In this document: positions 1-7,320 of the stretch, piece after piece
Numbering within the stretch: the stretch's first letter is position 1
Layout of the letters: each line of letters starts with the position of its first letter
From: a virus
Reading direction: 5' to 3' (one strand)
DNA length: 34,174 bases
Virus record (IMG/VR): IMGVR_UViG_3300005253_000575
Location: 1 to 34,174 of that record
Notes under the pieces: model-generated
What the model saw: the letters and a program-made list of their open reading frames with translations, nothing else
Databases searched by the model: none
Told to the model about the DNA's origin: nothing
Position numbers and translations under genes: made by a program

Positions 1-115
1 AAAAGAAGCCGCCGAGGCCGCCCCACAAAATCCGGGGGGATTGGCCCGGGGGGGGGGTGCCCCTGGCCCGGCCCCCCCGGGGCCACTTTTTCGCCGCCCC
101 CCACAGGGCGCGGAC
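1..115. other. Corrupted contig end
   Basis: The first 72 bases align without gaps to 34103-34174, with 17 mismatches; 10 of these replace an A or T in the right-end copy by G or C. The stretch to about 115 continues as long runs of C and G unlike the rest of the window. This looks like a low-quality read or assembly end, not true sequence. Residues read from here should not be trusted. Confidence 0.8.
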
Positions 116-481
116 CAAGCGCTGACGCGTTCGCTCACGCTGCGCGGACAACTTGCCCAGCAGCTCAGTCGCCTCGACGACGACATCAAAGCCGCTGAAG
201 ACATCGCTGGAGCAGCTTTCACGGCAGAAGGAGAGGCGCGCAGACAACGGCTCATTCAGGAGCGCGCAGAACTGAAGACGAGCCTTGATTCGTTCGACCG
301 CCTCATCAACGGGCTGTTTGGCATCGGTGGACAGCGTGCAGCACCGCCTGCGGCGAGAAGTACGCAGGTGCAACAGCCTGCCCGGCGTGACACGGCGCAA
401 GCTGCTCGGCCTGCGGGGGGTGAACCGCCTGCGCCTACCGACGTAAGAGCTGCCGAGGAAGAGTTCCTGCGCGGGTTGTAG
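2..481 (+). CDS. Junction-spanning virion-region protein, 3' part
   Basis: This frame is open from base 2 to the TAG at 479-481 and is the continuation of the gene that starts at 33816. The aligned ends are in the same frame: EEAAETAQQ at the right end matches KEAAEAAPQ here, and TRGGGAT matches ARGGGAP. Joined across the overlap, the gene is 768 bases and encodes 255 residues. The reliable part after about base 115 is helical and charged (QLSRLDDDIKAAED, then a second helix), followed by a Pro/Ala/Gln-rich linker and an acidic end. It sits directly upstream of the 991-residue ejection-type protein and belongs to the late block. I do not recognise a family; a minor virion or ejection component is an inference from position. 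The codons around 41-110 are unreliable, and no start codon in this half should be used. Confidence 0.75.
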   Translation, partial: KEAAEAAPQNPGGLARGGGAPGPAPPGPLFRRPPQGADQALTRSLTLRGQLAQQLSRLDDDIKAAEDIAGAAFTAEGEARRQRLIQERAELKTSLDSFDRLINGLFGIGGQRAAPPAARSTQVQQPARRDTAQAARPAGGEPPAPTDVRAAEEEFLRGL

Positions 482-487
482 GGTGCC

Positions 488-3463
488 GTGGGTAAACTTG
501 GCGAGATTCTCACCGACGAGTCAAAGCGACAGGAGTTCGTGAAGTCACCGTTTCCTGAACAGGTTACGTTTCTTCGCCGCGACAACCCCGACTTCGCACG
601 ACTTCCCCTCGACAAGCAGATCAAGGCGCTGCGAGAGATCAACCGCATTGAGGAGCGTGTTCGCCCCGCGCGTGAACTGATTGCACCTGCCGCTGCACGC
701 ACTGCCGAACGCTTGCAGGCAATCAAGCTGGAGGAGCGGCGTGGACCACTTCCCATCGAACGCCAGGAAGCCAAGAGGCAGCTTGAGCAGTTCCAGCGTA
801 TCGTCACCATTCCGGCTCCAATCGTCGGTGGCTTCCTAGAGTTTCTTGCGAAACCGCTAGCGGCAACCGCCGCACTAAAACGGCGAGCCGATGCAGTCCG
901 CCAGGCGTTCGATACGATATTCCCTGGCGATCCGAAGTCCAGGTCAGTCTTTAAGAATATGCTGAGTTTCATGGCAAAAGAAGTTCCGAAAGAATACTTG
1001 GCACTGAACATCGAAACCATAACATCCATCGCGGGCCTCATGTCGATGGCGGTTCCGGGCGCGGCGAAACCTGCTATCGCAGCGTTTGCAAAGGCAGCCA
1101 AACTCGTAAAAGTCGGCAAGCGAAAGTCAGCGACCCGTGCGTTGCGGGTAGGCGTAGCGCAAGGCGTAAAGGCGTTGGGGCAGCTTGCTGCTGGCGTGGG
1201 AGAAGTAGCGACAGGCATACAGCCGTTTCGAGCGGTACGTGCGTTGCCCACCGTGGCTGAAGTGGCGGTGCTTCCTGCCGTGCGTGCGGGTGCGCGCGCT
1301 GTTGCTGTGGGTGTTACCAGAGGCGTAGCCGCTGCCAGAGAGGTTGCGACGGGCGTTCCAGCCGCGCGGACAGTTGCCGCCGTAGAACGCGGGCTAGTAC
1401 CTCGCGGCGCTGAGCTACCAGAAGAAGTGATTGCTGCCGGGTTCCGGGGCAGGGAAATCGCAGAAGGCGGCGTGCGTCAAGCGGCGCAGTTCGTCAAGGA
1501 CGTCGAGGCGCGGCAAGTCAACATATTCGAGCGGGTGAGCGCTGGCGAGTTGATTGACAATGGCATAGTAAAGCAGCAGCCAGTCATTAGCAGGCTGGTT
1601 GCCGGTGGCGACGAGGGAGCGAAACTGGCAGTCGAGATCGCAAAGACTAACAACAAACTCGCGTCAGAGCTGATGCGCAAGGGTTTCCCACGGCAGATAT
1701 TCGAGCGTTTCCGTGGGCGGTATGTGGGAGCCCCTTACCTGGCGGATTCGGTGCCTACGGCAAACTTGCGTGAGCTTACGCTGGGCGTGGACGAAATGCT
1801 TCAGGAGGGCGTGCAAAGCCTCAAGCGTTCCCGTCCGTTCGTCACGCGTCCGCAAGCTGCACAGCGTTTCCTGCGGCGCAAGAACGCAGTGCCGAAAGGC
1901 ACTGATGTCGTTCCGCGTCAAGTGCGCACGATCATCCAGGAGAACAACCTGAAAGGCTTCGCTGAGTTGCAGAACGGTATCCTTGCCCAGCCGGGACTCG
2001 TATCAAACGTTGCAGGGCCTGGATTGAGACGCATCTCTCCTGAAGCCGCTGTTGTTTCTCGCCTCAGGGGCAAGTTCGTTCCTGAGCGGGTAGCTGACGA
2101 ACTGCTATCGTTTCAGCGCGACGTTAATTTCATGTCGAGCCCTGGCGCGATAAAAAAGGTGATCTCGCTCTACAAGGAAACGCTGACGGTTGATAATCCG
2201 TTGACGTGGATGGGCAACATCCTGGGCAACACCATGATCGCCAGTGTCAACCGCGTTGGTTCTCCCCTGACGCGTCCAGCGTTCTTTGCAGAGACTGCGC
2301 GGCAGTTCGTTAAGGGATCGCCAGACTTTGACCGGGCCACAGTTGCGGGCGTGTTCGCTTCCGGGCAGACGGCGAGAACGGTGGAAGGTGAACTGGTGCG
2401 CGACATCATGAAGACAGCGGCGGCAGAAGCGAAAGGCAGCGATCTAGGCTTGCTGTTCAACCTGGGCGCGTCCTACCGCAAGCTGCGTCCTTTCGCGCCA
2501 CAACAACTACTGCGCAGGTTCTATCAGTCACAAGACGATTTTTTCCGCTTCCTTGGCTTCCGTGAGCTGACAAAGCGAGGCATACCCGATCCACAGGCTG
2601 CTGTTCAGGCGCGCACGATGTTCGGGGATTTGAACCGTACGCCGCGAGTGGTGCGCAGTGTATCGTCCAGCCCCTTTCTCATCATGCCGTTCGTGTCCTG
2701 GCAGTACGCTATTCTGCCGCAGTTGGCGCAGTCGTTCATCAAGAATCCTATGGCAGCGGTGCGGTGGAAGCATGGACTGAACTCGTGGAACAAGGTTACT
2801 GCCTTGGCTATGGGTGAAGACCCGTCAGTGGTGGATAGGTACAACGAGTTCCGTGCGCTGGCGCAGACGCCAGGAGCAGAGCGGCAGTTCACGCTGAACC
2901 ATCCGATGATGCTGCTGCCGATGCGAGATGCGCACGGGCAACAGCTTGGTATTGACCTGACGAGTTTCAACCCATACGGCAGCGCGTTGACCGGTGGGCA
3001 GCTTGCGCTTGGTCCAGTTCTTTCCACGCTGTTCTCTGCCGTCACCGGGCGGGAGATCATACAGGAGAAGGTGGGCGGTACGATTGGGAAGGATCAGCTC
3101 GCCATTGAGATCGCGCGGCGTGCCAACATCCCACCGCGAACGGTGCGGCAGATATTCAAGGCTGGTTTACTCAAGTCTGCAAAGTGGGAGAATGGCAGAC
3201 CGGCGAACCGTGCGGCGGAGATACTGACGAAGACGTTCAGGACGTTTGAGATTGCGCCGTCTCCGATATCTGGTCCAGCGTTGAGCGCAGAGGAAGAACT
3301 GAGCAGAGCGTTTGGGCCAAGATTGGTGCGGCTTGATGTTCCCCGTGCTGCCCAGCGTGCAGCGTTTGAGACACGGCGCAGGAAACTGGAGATAGAAGAA
3401 GCGGCCAAAAAAGCGCCTGAACGCTTGGTAATACGGGAGCTTGAACAGGGGGTTGAACAGTAA
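488..3463 (+). CDS. Large internal virion / ejection-type protein (991 aa)
   Basis: This is the largest gene in the window. It probably encodes a virion-internal protein released with the DNA into the host at infection. It begins at a GTG six bases after the upstream stop, with only a weak ribosome-binding site, which suggests translational coupling. The N-terminal ~110 residues are charged and helical, residues ~170-300 are Ala/Val-rich with amphipathic or membrane-like stretches, and the C-terminal half holds hydrophobic segments such as NPLTWMGNILGNT and SPFLIMPFVSWQYAILPQL. That hydrophobic second half resembles the poorly described large proteins often placed after the tail genes in podoviruses. 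No lysozyme or transglycosylase motif was seen. The role is inferred from size, position and composition. It lies between the junction gene and a set of small beta-rich virion proteins. Confidence 0.7.
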   Translation: MGKLGEILTDESKRQEFVKSPFPEQVTFLRRDNPDFARLPLDKQIKALREINRIEERVRPARELIAPAAARTAERLQAIKLEERRGPLPIERQEAKRQLEQFQRIVTIPAPIVGGFLEFLAKPLAATAALKRRADAVRQAFDTIFPGDPKSRSVFKNMLSFMAKEVPKEYLALNIETITSIAGLMSMAVPGAAKPAIAAFAKAAKLVKVGKRKSATRALRVGVAQGVKALGQLAAGVGEVATGIQPFRAVRALPTVAEVAVLPAVRAGARAVAVGVTRGVAAAREVATGVPAARTVAAVERGLVPRGAELPEEVIAAGFRGREIAEGGVRQAAQFVKDVEARQVNIFERVSAGELIDNGIVKQQPVISRLVAGGDEGAKLAVEIAKTNNKLASELMRKGFPRQIFERFRGRYVGAPYLADSVPTANLRELTLGVDEMLQEGVQSLKRSRPFVTRPQAAQRFLRRKNAVPKGTDVVPRQVRTIIQENNLKGFAELQNGILAQPGLVSNVAGPGLRRISPEAAVVSRLRGKFVPERVADELLSFQRDVNFMSSPGAIKKVISLYKETLTVDNPLTWMGNILGNTMIASVNRVGSPLTRPAFFAETARQFVKGSPDFDRATVAGVFASGQTARTVEGELVRDIMKTAAAEAKGSDLGLLFNLGASYRKLRPFAPQQLLRRFYQSQDDFFRFLGFRELTKRGIPDPQAAVQARTMFGDLNRTPRVVRSVSSSPFLIMPFVSWQYAILPQLAQSFIKNPMAAVRWKHGLNSWNKVTALAMGEDPSVVDRYNEFRALAQTPGAERQFTLNHPMMLLPMRDAHGQQLGIDLTSFNPYGSALTGGQLALGPVLSTLFSAVTGREIIQEKVGGTIGKDQLAIEIARRANIPPRTVRQIFKAGLLKSAKWENGRPANRAAEILTKTFRTFEIAPSPISGPALSAEEELSRAFGPRLVRLDVPRAAQRAAFETRRRKLEIEEAAKKAPERLVIRELEQGVEQ

Positions 3464-3490
3464 TGATACAATCACAAGGGAGGAATTGAA

Positions 3491-3814
3491 ATGCCACAAT
3501 CGCAGGCACCACAGAACGTCGTACTACTGGACGCGGTTACTGCCGCAGTTGCCAGTCGGGCAGTCAACCCGGATGGCAGGATTTACCTGACCTGGCAGTA
3601 CAAGACGACCGGCAGTCCCACAGGCGTTAACATTCGCCTTGAGGGATCGCTGGACGGAACCAACTGGGAAGTTGTCGGCACGGCGCAGACCGACACGTCG
3701 GGCATGCTCGTCTACTCCACCACTGCCATACCGCTCTCTTTCACGCGCATTCAACTCATCACGCTGACCGGCGGAACCAATCCGACTGTGACAGCGCGAC
3801 TGCTTACGAGTTAG
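3491..3814 (+). CDS. Small beta-rich virion protein
   Basis: The 107-residue product starts at an ATG preceded by a strong ribosome-binding site (AAGGGAGGAATTGAA). It is rich in Thr, Val and Gly, with a motif LEGSLDGTNWEVVGT in the middle. This 'GS.DGTNW..VG' pattern is typical of small all-beta phage proteins found near tail fibres or on capsid surfaces. No signal peptide or membrane segment is visible. It is followed after 12 bases by another beta-rich gene, and both lie downstream of the ejection-type protein. A decoration, fibre-associated or baseplate-like role is inferred, and the exact function is unknown. Confidence 0.65.
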   Translation: MPQSQAPQNVVLLDAVTAAVASRAVNPDGRIYLTWQYKTTGSPTGVNIRLEGSLDGTNWEVVGTAQTDTSGMLVYSTTAIPLSFTRIQLITLTGGTNPTVTARLLTS

Positions 3815-3826
3815 GAGGTAAGTCAC

Positions 3827-4675
3827 ATGGGAACAGCCACTGTCGGCGGCGGGACGGACATCAGCAAAGATGTTGCTATAACTTCTGCGCTACCCGCAGG
3901 TACAAATAACATAGGCGATATGGACGTGCTGAGTGTAATTCCTGGAACGGGAGTGACCAATCTCGGAAAGGCGGGGAATTCCCTTCCGAACGCGGGCGAC
4001 ACGGCAATCCCGGCGCTCGCGGTGCGCAAGGATACCGCCGCTCCAACGGCTTTGGTCAATCAATTGTATGGGCCGCTCACCACGGACGCCGTGGGCAGAC
4101 TGTGGATACATCCAAACGTAGATATCGCTTCTGCACTTCCTGCTGGCACCAACAACATAGGTGACGTTGATGTGGCTACGTTGCCCGCCACGCCTGCTGG
4201 GACTAACTACATCGGTCGCACTGGCAAGAGGCGTGTGCGGATTGCGGTGAAGCCTACGATCACAGCGGGAGCATACGGCGCAAACGATGCAGTGGGTGGA
4301 CTGCTGGAGTTCGCAAACGCTGTAGCCGAGTCGGGAAAGGGCGGGACGATTACCAATGCTTATATCGTAGATGATTCTGGACAAACAAAAACGATAGTCA
4401 TGGTCCTCTTCGACCGCACGTTCACTCCCACGGCTGACAACGCCCCGCTAGCCATTAGTGAAGCTGACGGCGAAAATAGCCTTGGCTTTTTCAGTTTTGC
4501 GACGGGGGGGGCTTCTCTTAACTTCGCCCAGCCCATTACGCTACAGAAAACCAATCCCGAGCACGGCTTCGTTCTCAATGGAACCAGCCTATTCGCGCAG
4601 CTCTACACCACGGAAGCGCCTACTTATAATGCTACGGATGATCTAACTGTCGTTCTGGTCATCGAACAGGACTAG
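3827..4675 (+). CDS. Virion protein with ALPAGTNNIGD repeats
   Basis: The 282-residue product starts at an ATG with ribosome-binding site TTAGGAGGTAAGTCAC. The N-terminal half carries two copies of SALPAGTNNIGD (residues about 24 and 104), each followed by a DV pair, and a third degenerate copy (TPAGTNYIG). From about residue 130 the protein has a different beta-rich domain with AYGANDAVGGLLEFANAV, a GGTI turn, a VMVLFDR strand and a final ATDDLTVVLVIEQD. Such repeat-plus-sandwich proteins are common among phage fibre and surface proteins. I infer a fibre, spike-base or decoration role. The C-terminal domain has the same order of motifs as the secreted-looking protein at 4961, suggesting a shared fold. 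Confidence 0.65.
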   Translation: MGTATVGGGTDISKDVAITSALPAGTNNIGDMDVLSVIPGTGVTNLGKAGNSLPNAGDTAIPALAVRKDTAAPTALVNQLYGPLTTDAVGRLWIHPNVDIASALPAGTNNIGDVDVATLPATPAGTNYIGRTGKRRVRIAVKPTITAGAYGANDAVGGLLEFANAVAESGKGGTITNAYIVDDSGQTKTIVMVLFDRTFTPTADNAPLAISEADGENSLGFFSFATGGASLNFAQPITLQKTNPEHGFVLNGTSLFAQLYTTEAPTYNATDDLTVVLVIEQD

Positions 4676-4683
4676 GAGGAACA

Positions 4684-4911
4684 ATGTCACTAGAGAAAAT
4701 TACCAGCGGCGGTTTGGCGGGGGCGAAAGCGGCAGACAAGACGGCGGCGATAGCCGAGCTTGACGCGATCATTGCGGGACTTGACCGCGACGAGGGAAAA
4801 GAGCTTGCAGTGGAGATTGCCCGTCTGCGCGCGATTGAGAAGATGACGCCAGGCGAAAAGAACCTGCTCATCGGCCATGCCCAACGGCTCAAGGTGCTAC
4901 TGACTGCATGA
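4684..4911 (+). CDS. Hypothetical 75-aa helical protein
   Basis: The gene has a strong ribosome-binding site (TAGGAGGAACA before the ATG) and lies eight bases after the previous stop. The product is Ala/Glu/Lys-rich and almost entirely helical, with heptad-like spacing through AIAELDAIIAGLDRDEGK. It has no cysteines, no signal peptide and no membrane segment. It sits between two beta-rich genes in the late block, so it may be a small virion or assembly factor, but no family was recognised. Confidence 0.6.
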   Translation: MSLEKITSGGLAGAKAADKTAAIAELDAIIAGLDRDEGKELAVEIARLRAIEKMTPGEKNLLIGHAQRLKVLLTA

Positions 4912-4960
4912 ATGTCTTGATCTTACATTTGGTCAAGAAAACCAGATAGGAGGACGCAAA

Positions 4961-5512
4961 ATGAAAAAGTTGTTTCTGATGCTTCCCGTTCTATTCCTGG
5001 CTGCGTCCGTTGCCAGGGGAGCGGTTAGCTTTCCAATAACGGTTATCGAGAGGGTCGTACTTACGGTTACTCCAGTGGGGGCGGATGCAACGGTGTTCAG
5101 TGTGGCCGATGCGCTGACTCAGACGGTTACGTTGACGGGTGCTGCCCGTAGGGCCGGAGAGTCGATTATCATCGAACACATGCTGGCTACGGCCACGATT
5201 GGTGGGACCATAGGGTTCGACATCATGCTGTTCACCCGGTCCTTTGCAGGGACTGCGTTGAATGCTGCATGGTCGCCGGTTGCCGGGGACGTTAACAACA
5301 GTTACGCGGGTAAAATCACGGTCGAGGGGTCCGACTGGGTAGCACTCGGGAGTGCCTCCCAGGCTGCACATCTCATTTCGGAGGATTTGCGAATCAACAT
5401 GCCGCCGGATAGCAAGAACCTCTACTTTCAGGTAGTGCTGCGCAAGGGTGATGCCTCTCTTACTACCAATGCGCTGGTGTTTAGATTCGACATCGCGTGG
5501 ATAAAACCGTAA
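4961..5512 (+). CDS. Signal-peptide-bearing beta-rich protein
   Basis: The 183-residue product starts at an ATG with ribosome-binding site ATAGGAGGACGCAAA. It opens with a textbook signal peptide: MKK, a hydrophobic core (LFLMLPVLFLAASV), then an ARG-AV site near residue 20. The mature part is beta-rich with no membrane span. Its motif order (an xTLTGAARRAGES segment, IGFDIMLFTRSF, a DW turn, then NLYFQVVLRKG) parallels the C-terminal domain of the 282-residue protein at 3827, so a common fold is inferred. A signal peptide is unusual among virion genes. The protein could be exported during infection, for example to the periplasm or host surface, or be a modified virion protein. It is the last gene before a strong hairpin that separates it from the lysis genes. 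Confidence 0.65.
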   Translation: MKKLFLMLPVLFLAASVARGAVSFPITVIERVVLTVTPVGADATVFSVADALTQTVTLTGAARRAGESIIIEHMLATATIGGTIGFDIMLFTRSFAGTALNAAWSPVAGDVNNSYAGKITVEGSDWVALGSASQAAHLISEDLRINMPPDSKNLYFQVVLRKGDASLTTNALVFRFDIAWIKP

Positions 5513-5518
5513 CTGACA

Positions 5519-5557
5519 GTCAGGTGTGCCGGGGGTTAACAGCCCCCGGTGCTCTGA
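5519..5557 (+). terminator. Strong nested hairpin between virion and lysis genes
   Basis: Two nested inverted repeats are present. The inner stem CCGGGGG (5529-5535) pairs with CCCCCGG (5543-5549) around a seven-base loop. The outer stem GTCAG (5519-5523) pairs with CTGAC (5553-5557). There is no clear T-run on the plus strand, so it may act as an attenuator, a messenger end-protector or an imperfect intrinsic terminator. It lies seven bases after the stop of the secreted-looking gene and 16 bases before the next start. Confidence 0.65.
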
Positions 5558-5573
5558 CGTGCGTGGTGCAGCG

Positions 5574-5762
5574 ATGAACGGAGACACCGAGCACACCCTC
5601 GCGGCTGCAATGCTGGGCTGGATAGGCTGGGTATCTCTGGCATCGGTGAGAACGTTCACCAACAAGACAAAGCTCGACGACATCAAGGATAGGCTGGTGC
5701 GGATTGAGAAGAAACTGGACGGACGTCCAACAAAGGAGAGCGAGGATGGCAATAACGTTTAG
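5574..5762 (+). CDS. Small membrane protein of the lysis region (62 aa)
   Basis: I chose the ATG at 5574 because the upstream part of the frame would lie in the hairpin. The product has a short N-terminal head, one hydrophobic segment (LAAAMLGWIGWVSLASV) and a charged helical tail with TKLDDIKDRLVRIEKKLDG. This 'one span plus coiled tail' shape fits a holin, holin partner or membrane anchor. It is the first of three consecutive small membrane proteins before the endolysin and overlaps the next gene by 17 bases. Its ribosome-binding site is weak. The lysis role is inferred from position and topology. Confidence 0.6.
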   Translation: MNGDTEHTLAAAMLGWIGWVSLASVRTFTNKTKLDDIKDRLVRIEKKLDGRPTKESEDGNNV

Positions 5763-6027
5763 GTCGGTGCTGGCAATAGGTAAGGGCGCAGCTCCGCTCA
5801 TTGGCGGCGCAATACGGTTGATCTGGAAGAAGTCGCCTACGGCCAAGAAGGCGGCTACGGCGATAGAGAATACGCTGAACCGCAACCCAAAGAAGACTAC
5901 GGCGGGTGTGGTGAGTGCCGTTACTGCGGCAGTTCTTTCGATTCTCGCGGCGTTCTGGCCGGAACATGCAGCGACTGTTCTCCAGTGGATCAAAACCATC
6001 TACGAGGCCAGTGAGGCCGCAAGCTGA
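5746..6027 (+). CDS. Small basic membrane protein of the lysis region (93 aa)
   Basis: The ATG at 5746 is chosen because it follows AAGGAGAGCGAGG at ideal spacing. The product has a basic N-terminal half with many Lys and Arg residues, then a membrane segment (VVSAVTAAVLSILAAFW) and a short amphipathic end. A weaker hydrophobic stretch (VLAIGKGAAPLIGGAI) lies near the N-terminus. It overlaps both neighbours and shares the TGATG junction with the next gene. It is a holin candidate or a holin modulator, and this sequence alone cannot say which of the three small membrane proteins is the holin. Confidence 0.6.
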   Translation: MAITFRSVLAIGKGAAPLIGGAIRLIWKKSPTAKKAATAIENTLNRNPKKTTAGVVSAVTAAVLSILAAFWPEHAATVLQWIKTIYEASEAAS

Positions 6028-6260
6028 TGTGGAAACTAGGGGAAAAGCTGTTGGCAATGTTCGATACGCAGAAGGAGTGGATCGGCTGGATATTCGCGTG
6101 GCTCTCGTCCTACATGGGGGTTAAGATCATCAACATGCCCGAGCCGAACGTGCTGCATGTGCAGGTATTCATGTTCTGCGCAGCCACGACCGTGGGGCTG
6201 GTTGCGGCGAAGCTCCTGCCCGAACTCACCGCTTTGGTTAGGGGCGTACCGAAGCAGTAA
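6027..6260 (+). CDS. Holin-like membrane protein (77 aa)
   Basis: The start overlaps the preceding stop (TGATG), so translation is probably coupled. Two hydrophobic stretches are visible, WIGWIFAWLSSYMGV near residues 18-32 and VFMFCAATTVGLVAAKLL near residues 47-64, with a short loop between and a charged end. Size and topology fit a small two-span holin, and the endolysin follows after only three bases. This is the best holin candidate of the three, by inference. Confidence 0.6.
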   Translation: MWKLGEKLLAMFDTQKEWIGWIFAWLSSYMGVKIINMPEPNVLHVQVFMFCAATTVGLVAAKLLPELTALVRGVPKQ

Positions 6261-6263
6261 CCC

Positions 6264-6833
6264 ATGGCTGATTTAAGCCCCGCGCTCCGCCGAACGCTTG
6301 CGAATGAAGGTGTTCGATTTGACGAACAAGACCAGCCGATTCCTGGCAAGACGGGATACGTGAACCATCCTGCCGATCCTGGTGACGAAACGAATTACGG
6401 CATTACGAAAGCGGTAGCCATCGAGAACGGGTATGACGGACCTCTGCCTGAGATACCGTACACCACCGTGCTTGACATCTACCGCAAGCAGTATTGGGAC
6501 AAGATGTGGGGCGATAGGATTCCAAGTCAGCGGATTGCCGAGAAACTTTTCGACGTCGGCGTCAATTGCGGGATGGGAACGGCAGTACGTTTTCTCCAGG
6601 TAACCCTGACGGTGCTCAACAAAGACGACCGCCTCTATCCCGATCTTCACATCGATGGAGGTATGGGACCGATGACGTTGGCTGCTTTGAAGGTGCTCCT
6701 CGCAGCATCGTGCTACGAGGAAGCCATTCTCAAGAACGTTAACGGGCTTCAGGTTCATCGGTATACAGACCTATGTCTGCGAAAGCCTTCACTGCGAGCC
6801 TTTCAACTGGGCTGGCTCAATCGGACTGACTGA
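6264..6833 (+). CDS. GH108-type endolysin with C-terminal peptidoglycan-binding domain
   Basis: The enzyme is expected to cut the glycan strands of the host wall to release progeny. The glycosyl hydrolase 108 core is recognised from GYVNHPADPGDETNYGIT (residues 31-48), followed by a YWDKMWGD segment and FDVGVNCGMGTAVRFLQ. The C-terminal part (LHIDGGMGPMTLAAL) matches the peptidoglycan-binding domain usually fused to this family. The family's catalytic Glu normally sits right before GYV. Here Glu15 (NEG) is separated from GYV by about 14 extra residues, and the residues directly before GYV are GKT. There is no signal peptide, so export needs the upstream holin candidates. The 189-residue length is usual for the family. 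Its stop lies inside the terminator stem shared with the convergent block. Confidence 0.85.
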   Translation: MADLSPALRRTLANEGVRFDEQDQPIPGKTGYVNHPADPGDETNYGITKAVAIENGYDGPLPEIPYTTVLDIYRKQYWDKMWGDRIPSQRIAEKLFDVGVNCGMGTAVRFLQVTLTVLNKDDRLYPDLHIDGGMGPMTLAALKVLLAASCYEEAILKNVNGLQVHRYTDLCLRKPSLRAFQLGWLNRTD

Positions 6834-6857
6834 CGCTCAACTGATCTGTCAGTAGTC
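6824..6857. terminator. Bidirectional terminator-like hairpin at convergent junction
   Basis: GACT plus ACTGAC (6824-6834, one bulged G) pairs with GTCAGT plus AGTC (6848-6857) around a 13-base loop, giving ten base pairs. The stops of the endolysin (plus) and the 41-residue membrane gene (minus) lie inside it, as expected for a shared terminator of converging transcripts. Confidence 0.6.
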
Positions 6858-6974
6858 TTGTCCAAAGAGAGACTGCCACCATAGCGTAATGCTCAAGAGG
6901 ACGATAACGATGACGAGACACACGGTAGCTATTAACATGGCCCAGCACGCCACGAGAACCAGCCCGCCTGCCAT
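6849..6974 (-). CDS. 41-aa single-span membrane peptide
   Basis: This short minus-strand frame starts at the ATG 6974-6972, next to the stop of the upstream nuclease-like gene, and ends at TGA 6851-6849. The product is almost entirely one hydrophobic helix (LVLVACWAMLIATVCLVIVIVLL) followed by a short polar tail (WWQSLFGQDY). It closes the leftward operon and abuts the terminator. The tight spacing and the coherent membrane segment support a real gene. Its function is unknown; a host-membrane or superinfection-exclusion role is only a possibility. Confidence 0.55.
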   Translation of the reverse strand: MAGGLVLVACWAMLIATVCLVIVIVLLSITLWWQSLFGQDY

Positions 6975-6975
6975 G

Positions 6976-7320
6976 TCAGTGAACTTCCTCTGGTTTCTGC
7001 GGGGCACCGATCCAACGCGTCTCTAACGTCCACTTAGGTATTTTCTTTCGCGGGCGGTGCCATACGTGGTGACAGAACTGCCCACCTGATGCTAGCCAGT
7101 CTTTGATGATGGGATGCTCAGCGTTTAGGTGATCGTGTACCTTGCGGGCGTAGTAGTCGTAGGACTGTATCCACAGTATGCCGTGTCCGGGGCGAAAGGC
7201 TTCGAGATCGGCAACGCCGAAGTGGTCGTACCGCCACTGACCGCCGCGCTTACCTTCTACGGTGTTGGCCCACCAACCCTGCTTGCGCATGTGCAAAACC
7301 GAACGGTACGCGGTGGTCAT
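6976..7320 (-). CDS. PD-(D/E)XK-like small nuclease (resolvase-like)
   Basis: The 114-residue product begins with a helix (YRSVLHMRKQGW), then an HFGVADLEAF strand containing Asp38, then GILWIQSYDYYARKVHDHL, a WLASGG turn and a closing basic strand (HHVWHRPRKKIPKW). This order matches small phage and prokaryotic VRR-NUC/Holliday-resolvase-like proteins in which the E-x-K motif is reduced to a Q-containing strand (IQS here). It would act on branched or replicating DNA. The start overlaps the upstream terminase-like gene by four bases, so the two are co-translated. The family call rests on pattern only, and activity is uncertain because the second acidic residue is absent. Confidence 0.55.
   Translation of the reverse strand: MTTAYRSVLHMRKQGWWANTVEGKRGGQWRYDHFGVADLEAFRPGHGILWIQSYDYYARKVHDHLNAEHPIIKDWLASGGQFCHHVWHRPRKKIPKWTLETRWIGAPQKPEEVH

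Noticed and set aside
256-1251. 331-codon open frame on the minus strand
   Set aside because: It shadows the plus-strand late genes, spans two of them, and its product is Ser/Arg-rich without any domain.
4911-4960. Possible terminator (CTTGA/TCAAG)
   Set aside because: The stem has only five pairs with a 12-base loop and no T-run.
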